5,364 nt of DNA from Planctomycetaceae bacterium (GTDB lineage: Bacteria; Planctomycetota; Planctomycetia; Pirellulales; Thermoguttaceae), in NCBI GenBank assembly GCA_031274385.1, contig JAISQH010000236.1:1-5364 (forward strand), given 5' to 3'. This document shows positions 1 to 5,039 of the stretch, piece after piece (the stretch's first letter is position 1; each line of letters begins with the position of its first letter). The notes under the pieces were generated by a model. That model saw only the letters and a program-made list of their open reading frames with translations, searched no databases and had not been told where the DNA came from. The translations under genes and the position numbers were made by a program.

Positions 1-2
1 TA

Positions 3-71
3 TTCTTGTCGAACGATTTTAAGTTCGTTGCGGGCAAAGACGCAAGAAAAGACATACAAGAAAAGACATAA
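3..71 (+). CDS. possible C-terminal tail of an upstream gene (cut by window edge)
   Basis: Reading from base 3 gives 22 sense codons before TAA at 69-71, with a mixed polar, lysine-rich composition that ends DIQEKT. It could be the end of a gene lying mostly outside the window. A second frame, from base 1, is also open to a TAA at 82-84, so the assignment is weak. The stop at 69-71 falls inside the 5' arm of the hairpin at 61-101, a common arrangement at gene ends. No family can be recognised from so short a piece. Confidence 0.2.
   Translation, partial: FLSNDFKFVAGKDARKDIQEKT
43..70 (+). repeat. perfect 14-bp tandem duplication
   Basis: The 14-mer CAAGAAAAGACATA occurs twice back to back, at 43-56 and 57-70. 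Both copies contain AAAAGACATA, which is complementary to TATGTCTTTT at 92-101, so either copy could serve as the 5' arm of the hairpin that follows. Confidence 0.8.
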
Positions 72-101
72 CCGTTTGTTATAAATATTGTTATGTCTTT
101 T
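61..101. repeat. 12-bp inverted repeat (hairpin, possible weak terminator)
   Basis: AAAAGACATAAC (61-72) is perfectly complementary to GTTATGTCTTTT (90-101) around a 17-nt AT-rich loop. The 3' arm ends in four T on the plus strand. The arms begin with AAAA and end with TTTT, so it could act as a weak terminator in either direction. The stem is AT-rich and no long T-tract follows, so termination is only one possible reading. Confidence 0.5.
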
Positions 102-157
102 GCAACATCTTCGCGTGCCACAGAGTTGGATTCCTATTCCATTCCTGATCAGACCAC

Positions 158-185
158 TTGACGGCGTCATTGATTTTGATAAAAT
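158..185 (+). promoter_or_regulatory. sigma70-like promoter for tRNA-Phe
   Basis: TTGACG (158-163) and TAAAAT (180-185) are separated by 16 bp, which predicts a transcription start near 192 and a leader of about 40 nt before the tRNA. Position and near-consensus boxes support it as the tRNA promoter. The leader contains the paired palindromes at 196-231. Confidence 0.55.
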
Positions 186-195
186 AGCGAAAATC

Positions 196-230
196 ATTTT
201 TCAATATTGAAGTGATTTTTCAATATTGAA

Positions 231-231
<1 letters not shown>
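196..231. repeat. paired palindromic direct repeat in the tRNA leader
   Basis: A 17-bp sequence (ATTTTTCAATATTGAAG) occurs at 196-212 and again at 215-231, a 19-bp period. Each copy contains the perfect 12-bp palindrome TTCAATATTGAA (200-211 and 219-230). The second copy abuts the first base of the tRNA. The dyads lie just downstream of the predicted start site, where they could be a repressor site, RNA processing hairpins or simply a local duplication. Confidence 0.75.
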
Positions 232-303
<72 letters not shown>

Positions 304-362
304 GTGTAAATGGAAAATTCGATAACTTGGGGTCAATTTTCTGCGTTCAACTTCACAAATTG

Positions 363-400
363 CCGTCCTTCCTTTTCTAATAAGTGAGGGCGGATTTTTT
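363..400 (+). terminator. intrinsic terminator downstream of tRNA-Phe
   Basis: CCGTCCT (363-369) pairs with AGGGCGG (387-393) with one wobble, and an extra T-G pair is possible. The loop is about 15 nt. The stem is followed by A and a run of six T (395-400), then ATTTT. It lies 60 bases past the tRNA end on the same strand, as expected for the end of the tRNA transcript. Confidence 0.7.
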
Positions 401-423
401 ATTTTAAAGACTTTTTCCACAGA

Positions 424-516
424 TTTTTTACCATTCCGCTTGTCGCTGATCCGCTGGCATGGCACAACGCCAATGTTGGTGACCGCATCTCGATGTTGCG
501 GCAGCGAATTCTTTTC
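424..516 (+). other. coding-like stretch of unknown origin, probable gene debris
   Basis: After the AT-rich terminator, bases 430-510 become more GC-balanced and read in one frame as protein-like sequence (for example ADPLAWHNANVGDRISML, codons 445-498). No start codon with a ribosome site is visible. The frame then runs into T-rich DNA (521-545) and does not join the frame of the ORF at 579-944. It may be a fragment of the same decayed phage module with a frameshift in the T runs. I do not recognise the family. Confidence 0.25.
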
Positions 517-578
517 GGAATTTTTTCTGGTTTTTTTCCGTTTTTATTGAGGCATTCGGGCGTGATCGCGGGCTTGAC

Positions 579-944
579 TTGTATCAGGAAGGCGAGGTTT
601 CGGTTGAGGATGTCAAGAAATGGATCGAACTGAAAGAAAAGTTCGACATTCCTGCTACAGAATCGGAACCGGCTGAACCAACTCCGCCTGCGGAGCCGTC
701 GAATACGGAGCCGCCGAAGGACGAGGATAAAACCGGTTTGTCGGCAACGATTACCGAACTGAAAAAGACGATCTCCAGCCTTTCGGGTGAGATGACGAAG
801 CTCAAAGCGGCATTCCCTCGCGGCGAAGCAACCGCGTTATCGCACGGGTTCACCGACGAAACGAAAAACGAAACGGAATCGAAAAAGAAAACGGAACGAA
901 AATTAAGTTCTATTGAACGTTACGCGGATAAACTCAAAAAATAA
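579..944 (+). CDS. acidic/basic coiled-coil ORF before capsid fragment; scaffold-like, probably a remnant
   Basis: This is an unrecognised 121-aa product if the TTG at 579 is used. That start has no Shine-Dalgarno sequence. The frame is open upstream to a TGA at 480-482 without an ATG, so the true 5' end may be lost. Residues 27-50 are a Pro/Glu-rich acidic linker, about 54-78 form a likely amphipathic helix or coiled coil (ATITELKKTISSLSGEMTKL), and the last 27 residues are very rich in Lys and Glu. An acidic, flexible, helical protein with a basic C-terminus directly upstream of a capsid gene is the usual build and place of a phage scaffolding protein. Both features are seen here, but the functional name is inference. 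The gap to the capsid fragment is 57 bp, on the same strand. Alternatives are another head-module protein or an unrelated small protein. Confidence 0.5.
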   Translation: MYQEGEVSVEDVKKWIELKEKFDIPATESEPAEPTPPAEPSNTEPPKDEDKTGLSATITELKKTISSLSGEMTKLKAAFPRGEATALSHGFTDETKNETESKKKTERKLSSIERYADKLKK

Positions 945-987
945 TCCGTTCGATTAAAACACAAAAATTATAACAACCATTAAAATT

Positions 988-994
988 AAAGGAG
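988..994 (+). promoter_or_regulatory. ribosome binding site AAAGGAG for the capsid fragment
   Basis: AAAGGAG lies 7 nt before the ATG at 1002. It fixes that ATG as the start in preference to the in-frame TTG at 996, which overlaps the spacer. Survival of a good ribosome site suggests the 5' end of this gene is intact while its 3' part is lost. Confidence 0.7.
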
Positions 995-1001
995 ATTGAC
1001 T

Positions 1002-1346
1002 ATGCCTATTATTTCTACAGGAATTACGACACTGGATGTGTTGAAGGCGAATGTTTCGGAGGAGTTGCTTGGCATCATTATTGATGTTGTCAAGACGGTT
1101 CCTGAAGTTGGATTTTTTCAGGCTTCGCCGATTCGGAAAAACGAGTTCAAATCACTTGCCGTTACACAATTACCAAAGGTCGGGTTTCGGCAGCCGGGTA
1201 ATTTCTGGCGAAAGCCTCATAGCAATCCCGTTGCCAATTTTCCATTGTCCGAAACTAATTTTCCATTGTCCATTTTCCATTATCAATTTTCAATTTACAA
1301 ATTGATTTACTACTTTGACAAATTGACCGGAGATGATACAATTTAA
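1002..1346 (+). CDS. truncated phage major capsid protein-like fragment
   Basis: The 114-aa ORF starts at ATG 1002 behind a good ribosome site. Residues 1-66 resemble, from memory, the N-terminus of phage major capsid proteins of the HK97-fold/GP7-like type: a TTLDVLKAN-type helix, then PEVGFFQASPI, then a basic FKSLAVTQLPKVGFRQPG strand. In that family the strand is normally followed by a few hundred more residues (NEG and onward). Here the similarity stops near residue 68 (about base 1205). From residue 79 the frame runs through an intergenic AT-rich repeat (1236-1290) that encodes an artificial F/P/S/I/Y-rich tail up to the TAA at 1344-1346. I read it as a capsid gene truncated by deletion or repeat insertion. 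The tail overlaps the kinase promoter, so the fragment is unlikely to be functional. The family call is inference from motif resemblance. Confidence 0.5.
   Translation: MPIISTGITTLDVLKANVSEELLGIIIDVVKTVPEVGFFQASPIRKNEFKSLAVTQLPKVGFRQPGNFWRKPHSNPVANFPLSETNFPLSIFHYQFSIYKLIYYFDKLTGDDTI
1236..1326. repeat. degenerate 21-bp-period intergenic repeat
   Basis: AATTTTCCATTGTCC occurs at 1236-1250 and 1257-1271, with a period of 21. Weaker copies (ATTTTCCATTATC, then AATTTTCAATTTAC) follow to about 1298. ACAAATTGA is also duplicated at 1297-1305 and 1318-1326, again 21 bases apart. The block sits where the capsid-like reading frame loses its resemblance, and its last unit supplies the -35 region of the kinase promoter. 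Confidence 0.65.
1315..1342 (+). promoter_or_regulatory. near-consensus sigma70-type promoter for the FGGY kinase
   Basis: A perfect TTGACA (1315-1320) and TACAAT (1337-1342) are separated by 16 bp, placing the start near 1349 and leaving a leader of about 44 nt before ATG 1393. This is the strongest promoter candidate in the window. It overlaps the last codons of the truncated capsid ORF, so the kinase appears to be transcribed on its own rather than from a phage operon. No operator dyad or catabolite site is evident. Confidence 0.65.
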
Positions 1347-1383
1347 TATTGACAGGTAACTGCCGACTGATTATTGAAGGATT

Positions 1384-1388
1384 GAGGA
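1384..1388 (+). promoter_or_regulatory. ribosome binding site GAGGA for the FGGY kinase
   Basis: GAGGA is 4 nt before ATG 1393. A second purine-rich candidate, AAGGA (1377-1381), is 11 nt away. Together they support the ATG at 1393, which also places the GIDCGST phosphate-binding motif at residues 7-13, the normal position for this family. Confidence 0.55.
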
Positions 1389-1392
1389 TTTT

Positions 1393-2925
1393 ATGAGACC
1401 TTATTTGCTTGGAATTGACTGCGGCTCGACGATGGTTAAGGCTGCCGTTTTTGATGAGGAAGGTAAAGAATACGCAACCGCGTCTCGAAAAATCGAACAT
1501 ATTTATCTGTTTCCCGGTTGGACAGAGAATAATATGGACCATCTTTGGGACAATGCCTGCGAAGTGATTCGCGAGGTGATGGATCAATCGAAAATTGATC
1601 CGAAACAGATTGCCTCTGTGACGTGCACCGGTCACGGCAACGGGTTGTATCTTGTCGATCACGCGGGGCGTCCTGTTCGTAACGGGATTATTTCTTCCGA
1701 TTGCCGAGCAAGAAGTTATATTGAGGAATGGACACGCGACAAAATCCCGGAGAAAATCATGCACAAAACAATGCAGAATATCTGGGCTGCCCAACCCAAT
1801 GCGTTGCTCCGCTGGCTGATTGACCACGAACCGGAAACAATGAAGCAAGTTCGCTATTTGTTTATGGTGAAAGATTTTATACGTTTTCGTTTGACCGGCG
1901 AGGCGTTCATGGAGTTGTCGGACATGTCGGGAACAAGTTTGATTAATAACCATACCGCCGATTATGATGACGAAGTTCTTGAGATGTGGGGTCTTGGCGA
2001 ATGGCGGTCGATTATGCCTCCGCTGAGAAGGTCGGCTGACCTTTGCGGAACCGTCACACCGGAAGCGTCCGCCATAACCGGATTAGCGGAAGGAACTCCG
2101 GTTGCGGGCGGAATGTTCGATATTGACGCTTGCGGGCTTGCTGTCGGAATGACCGATGAAACCCGATTCTGCATGGTCGCCGGAACTTGGGGGAATAACC
2201 TCTCCATCTCAAAAACGCCCGTTATTGATAAAGAAATGTTTATGACCAGTTGTTATAGCATTGAGGGTTATTACCTGATGCTTGAAGGAAGCGCCATTTC
2301 AGCCGGAAATCTCGAATGGTTCGTGTCGCAGTTTTTTCAAAGCGATAACGAACTGCTGAAAATACGAGGCGAAAAAGGAAATATCTACGATTATTGCAGT
2401 TTTCTTGTTGAAGAAACCAAACCGGAAGAGACCGGAATTGTGTTTTTACCGTTTTTATACGGCAATCCGATTCATCTTGACGCCAAAGCCTGTTTATTTG
2501 GACTTGACGGAAGACATTCCCGTTCGCATGTGATGCGAGCCGTGTTCGAGGGCATTGGATTCGGGCATCGCTGGCATTCCGAACGCTTATTTCGGTTTCG
2601 CGGAAGACCGCAGACGATCCGATTAACCGGTGGTGCTGTTAACAGTCCGGTTTGGGCGCAGATGTTCGCTGATATTTTCCAACTGCCCATCGAAATCCCC
2701 GCCGGTTCCGAACTCGGTTGCTTCGGAGCCGCCATCTGCGGTGCCGTCGCCGCCGGAATTTACAAAACCTACAACGAAGCGTGCGAGAAAATGGTAACCA
2801 TTAACAGAAGATTCGACCCCAATCCAGACCTCCAAAATATCTACGAAAAAAAATATCAACGATATTTAATCTTACTCGATACACTCGCACCTGTCTGGAG
2901 CAATCTGGCAAATGTCAATGGATAA
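1393..2925 (+). CDS. FGGY-family carbohydrate kinase, L-xylulose kinase (LyxK)-like
   Basis: A complete 510-aa cytosolic sugar kinase, close to the roughly 500-aa norm for FGGY enzymes. It transfers the gamma-phosphate of ATP to a ketose or related sugar. The N-terminal domain (about 4-250) carries the phosphate loop GIDCGST (7-13) and the GG-x-FD motif with the likely catalytic base Asp243. The C-terminal domain (about 260-455) has AGTWG (263-267), SAGNLEWF (303-310), FLPFLYGN (351-358), the ATP-binding TGGAVNSPVWAQMFAD (412-427) and GCFGAA (442-447). Several of these, plus IPEKIMHKTMQNIW (118-131) and YEKKYQRY (484-491), resemble E. coli LyxK more than XylB, GlpK or AraB as I remember them. 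L-xylulose is therefore the best guess, but the substrate cannot be fixed from sequence. No isomerase, epimerase, transporter or regulator lies in the window. The gene has its own promoter and ends 8 bp from the stop of the convergent gene. Confidence 0.93.
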   Translation: MRPYLLGIDCGSTMVKAAVFDEEGKEYATASRKIEHIYLFPGWTENNMDHLWDNACEVIREVMDQSKIDPKQIASVTCTGHGNGLYLVDHAGRPVRNGIISSDCRARSYIEEWTRDKIPEKIMHKTMQNIWAAQPNALLRWLIDHEPETMKQVRYLFMVKDFIRFRLTGEAFMELSDMSGTSLINNHTADYDDEVLEMWGLGEWRSIMPPLRRSADLCGTVTPEASAITGLAEGTPVAGGMFDIDACGLAVGMTDETRFCMVAGTWGNNLSISKTPVIDKEMFMTSCYSIEGYYLMLEGSAISAGNLEWFVSQFFQSDNELLKIRGEKGNIYDYCSFLVEETKPEETGIVFLPFLYGNPIHLDAKACLFGLDGRHSRSHVMRAVFEGIGFGHRWHSERLFRFRGRPQTIRLTGGAVNSPVWAQMFADIFQLPIEIPAGSELGCFGAAICGAVAAGIYKTYNEACEKMVTINRRFDPNPDLQNIYEKKYQRYLILLDTLAPVWSNLANVNG

Positions 2926-2933
2926 ATGAAAAA

Positions 2934-4358
2934 TTAGTCTCTGGTCGGATCATAACCGAGATTCGCTAACCATGTTGAATAAGCTGTCATCGCGACAAGA
3001 ATTCCACCCATCAGTAACCAATAGAACAAATATCGAAATGCGTTAAATTCAATTTCAATCCGAAGGAATTTGAAAAGTGTGAACGGCAGAATTGATTCCA
3101 CAAGCGTTATGCCTTTTCCGAAAAGACGTTCAATCAGCTCCATCCGATCCTGTAAGCGTTTTGCGTCGGAAGTCTCCTGTGACCATTCCGCTTCAACGGC
3201 GATTTGTTCCTCGTCTTTTCCGAAATCTTCTTCCATATTTTCTTCTTCCTCCTCTTCCTCTTCTTCTTGAGTTATTGGCGGCTGATCCAATGCGGGAAAC
3301 TGCGGCTGTTCGTCCGGTCTCAAAACGAGACTCCTTCCATTTTCATCCATCTCGCGGGGAGCTGATTGAATCTGTTGTTGTGGTATTTTCCAAAGATAAG
3401 CCGAAACATTGATATACGTCCAAAATGATGCCGCAATAAAAACATAAGTAGTAAAAAATCCAACCAAACCGCCGTAACCTAGAGCAAGAACCTCGTTCTT
3501 AATTTTTACCTTGAGCATACAACTTCCGGCAATCAATCCAACCATTTTTGCCGTTCCGACAGCGATGGCAATGGCAATAATCCGAAACGGAACCCAAGCC
3601 GTAATGACTCCAATCGGAAAACCAATCAAGAGTACAAACAAAAACGGTGCAATCATCAATCCGATATAACCTGCTGGTCCAAAATCAGAAAGCGACGAAG
3701 CGGCTGCCTGTTTTTTCGTTTTACTTGCTGCGAACGGATCGGGTTCGGCAACAACGCTTGGTTCACGGTAAATGGTTTGCCCTTGTTTTTCCAACGCAAC
3801 AAGCGCATCGAAGTTTCCGAATCCTGTTGCGGGTATTGCAAACGGATCAGGTGCGGGTGTTTGTTCCAGACCGAATGGAGCAAACGGGTCAACAGTATTA
3901 GAAACCGCCAATGCCGGTGTTCCGGTTGAAGGAGTTGCGATGACCGGAGTTTTGGGTTTTGCAATTTTCGGTGTTGCTGCGGTTGACGCAACAGAAGGCG
4001 TTGCCGGTTTCACCGGTTTCGCCAACCCCTTCGCCGGTAATTGCGACGCCGATTTCGGAACCGCAACCGGTTTTGATGTTGAAACAACAACAGGTTTGAC
4101 CGGTTCCGGTGTTGTGGCGGCATCCAAAGGTGCAAGTCCCAATTCGTCATTTTTATTTGGTTTTGGAGTTGCTGCCGGTTCTGTTTTTGGAAAAAGCCCT
4201 TTGACTTTCGACGCAGCAATCCACTCCGTCATTCCAACACCACGCAACAAATCAGTCGGCACTAATTTGCCTTCGGCAGCCATTTTTTTAATATCCGAAC
4301 TGGAAACCGGTCCGAACCGAGCCGTTCCCTTCCGATAATACCACTGTTGAGGAGTCAT
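2934..4358 (-). CDS. GYF_2-domain (DUF4339-like) multi-pass membrane protein with Pro/Ala-rich linker
   Basis: A 474-aa protein of unknown function. Residues 5-57 match the GYF_2 pattern: WYY (6-8), FGP (15-17), GKLVPTDL (30-37), GMTEWIAA (42-49). Such domains are usually treated as peptide-binding modules and are common at the N-terminus of planctomycete membrane proteins. A Pro/Ala/Thr/Lys low-complexity linker follows (about 60-155), then three DPF-containing motifs (157, 171 and 207). Likely membrane segments are about 230-253, 256-280, 291-315 and 442-464. Between the third and fourth is a charged region with nine consecutive Glu (365-373). A cytoplasmic GYF head is inferred; there is no signal peptide. 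I chose ATG 4358 because it opens directly into the GYF domain; a TTG 12 codons upstream is less likely. No Shine-Dalgarno is visible. It converges on the kinase with an 8-bp gap and no terminator between them. Confidence 0.85.
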   Translation of the reverse strand: MTPQQWYYRKGTARFGPVSSSDIKKMAAEGKLVPTDLLRGVGMTEWIAASKVKGLFPKTEPAATPKPNKNDELGLAPLDAATTPEPVKPVVVSTSKPVAVPKSASQLPAKGLAKPVKPATPSVASTAATPKIAKPKTPVIATPSTGTPALAVSNTVDPFAPFGLEQTPAPDPFAIPATGFGNFDALVALEKQGQTIYREPSVVAEPDPFAASKTKKQAAASSLSDFGPAGYIGLMIAPFLFVLLIGFPIGVITAWVPFRIIAIAIAVGTAKMVGLIAGSCMLKVKIKNEVLALGYGGLVGFFTTYVFIAASFWTYINVSAYLWKIPQQQIQSAPREMDENGRSLVLRPDEQPQFPALDQPPITQEEEEEEEEENMEEDFGKDEEQIAVEAEWSQETSDAKRLQDRMELIERLFGKGITLVESILPFTLFKFLRIEIEFNAFRYLFYWLLMGGILVAMTAYSTWLANLGYDPTRD

Positions 4359-4400
4359 AATGGAAAGGTAAAAATAAAGAGTAACAGAACCCAACCAAAA

Positions 4401-4425
4401 AACTGTTTTTCCATTTTAAACAGTT
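4401..4425. repeat. 8-bp inverted repeat at the GYF_2 promoter start site
   Basis: AACTGTTT (4401-4408) and AAACAGTT (4418-4425) form a perfect dyad with a 9-bp centre. It spans the predicted -10 box and start site of the minus-strand promoter, an operator-like position. On the minus strand the second arm runs into TTTT, so it could alternatively be a weak AT-rich terminator for transcripts arriving from the repeat region. Confidence 0.45.
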
Positions 4426-4440
4426 CCCTTTATGTTTCAA
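4413..4440 (-). promoter_or_regulatory. sigma70-like promoter for the GYF_2 gene
   Basis: On the minus strand TTGAAA (4440-4435) and TAAAAT (4418-4413) are 16 bp apart, giving a start near 4406 and a leader of about 48 nt before ATG 4358. The spacing and -10 box equal those of the tRNA promoter. The -10 box lies next to and partly inside the inverted repeat at 4401-4425, so the dyad could modulate this promoter. Confidence 0.45.
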
Positions 4441-4492
4441 CTCCTCTCCAAATAATTCCCTAATGATTTCATTTTTTGTTGGAAACGATTTT

Positions 4493-4527
4493 AGTAGTCA
4501 GTAGCCAGTAGCCAGTAGTCAGTTGTT
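4493..4527. repeat. heptamer tandem repeat
   Basis: Four heptamers AGTAGTC, AGTAGCC, AGTAGCC, AGTAGTC (4493-4520) are followed by a degraded fifth, AGTTGTT (4521-4527). This is a short noncoding microsatellite-type array that runs directly into the long hairpin. Confidence 0.75.
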
Positions 4528-4609
4528 AGTTATACTCTACCCTGTCATAAAATGTTGCCCTTTGCCAGCAGAACTTAATATATTGTGGCAGGGTAGAGTA
4601 TAGCAACTG
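4520..4609. repeat. long imperfect inverted repeat, MITE-like hairpin
   Basis: TATACTCTACCCTG (4531-4544) is perfectly complementary to CAGGGTAGAGTATA (4589-4602). Pairing continues inward with several G-T wobbles and one mismatch to 4557/4576, giving an arm of about 27 bp around an 18-nt loop (4558-4575). Outside the perfect part, CAGTTG (4520-4525) can pair with CAACTG (4604-4609). There is no ORF and no T-tract. The size of about 90 bp and terminal symmetry fit a miniature inverted-repeat element or a structured RNA. I cannot identify a parent transposon. Confidence 0.65.
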
Positions 4610-4625
4610 TAACTCCCAAACCGTT

Positions 4626-4668
4626 CCCTTATTTTCCCTTATGAAAAGGGAATAAGGGAAAATAAGGG
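4626..4668. repeat. 17-bp perfect inverted repeat
   Basis: CCCTTATTTTCCCTTAT (4626-4642) is the exact reverse complement of 4652-4668, with a 9-nt loop. The arms are polypyrimidine-rich on one side and polypurine-rich on the other, built from TTCCCTTA and its complement repeated. Neither strand has a following T-run, so it is not a classical intrinsic terminator. It ends 17 bp before the 21-bp tandem array. Confidence 0.8.
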
Positions 4669-4685
4669 GGTGAGGTCGGGACGCA

Positions 4686-5000
4686 TTTGTGTCGGGTGAA
4701 GTTGTCTTTGTGTGAGGTGAAGTTGTATTTGTGTGAAGTGAAGTTGTCTTTGTGTGAGGTGAAGTTGCATTTGTGTGAGGTGAAGTTGTATTTGTGTGAA
4801 GTGAAGTTGTCTTTGTGTGAGGTGAAGTTGTATTTGTGTGAAGTGAAGTTGCATTTGTGTGAGATGAAGTTGTGTTTGTGTGAGATGAAGTTGTGTTTGT
4901 GTGAGATGAAGTTGTGTTTGTGTGAGGTGAAGTAGTGTTTGTGTGAGATGAAGTTGTATTTGTGTGAGATGAAGTTGTATTTGTGCGGGGTGAAGTTACA
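4686..5000. repeat. 15-unit tandem array of a 21-bp repeat
   Basis: Fifteen units of exactly 21 bp without indels. Each unit begins TTTGTGTGA, then two variable purines, then TGAAGTTG, then two variable bases. Units 9-11 (4854-4916) are identical, as are 13 and 14 (4938-4979). The edge units 1 (4686-4706) and 15 (4980-5000) are the most diverged. Between 4707 and 4979 the plus strand has only four C. Because 21 is a multiple of three, long open frames arise on both strands: LCEVKLx on plus, and xNFTSHK on minus, open 5054-4629. Neither has a convincing ATG with a ribosome site, and the variable bases are not confined to synonymous positions in either. I treat it as noncoding minisatellite DNA. 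Confidence 0.92.
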
Positions 5001-5039
5001 TTTCCGGCTACTCGACCTTTTCTCTAACATCCTACAAAC

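Noticed and set aside
1255..1953. 232-codon minus-strand open frame
   Set aside because: It is antisense to the well-supported FGGY kinase and starts and ends in unrelated DNA, so it is a shadow.
3772..4338. 188-codon plus-strand open frame rich in Gly, Ala and Val
   Set aside because: It is the antisense shadow of the Pro/Ala/Thr-rich linker of the GYF_2 gene.
4359..4394. 12-residue N-terminal extension of the GYF_2 protein from TTG 4394
   Set aside because: The ATG at 4358 opens directly into the GYF domain, and the extension has no ribosome site.
4687..4935. 82-codon plus-strand ORF of LCEVKLx repeats
   Set aside because: It arises from the 21-bp array, ends inside it because of one base change in unit 12, and has no convincing ribosome site or conserved codon pattern.
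4686..5000. CRISPR array
   Set aside because: The units are 21 bp and contiguous with no unique spacers; this is a tandem repeat.
4686..5000. Plasmid iteron origin
   Set aside because: Unit length fits, but there is no replication initiator gene, DnaA box or AT-rich opening region beside it in the window.
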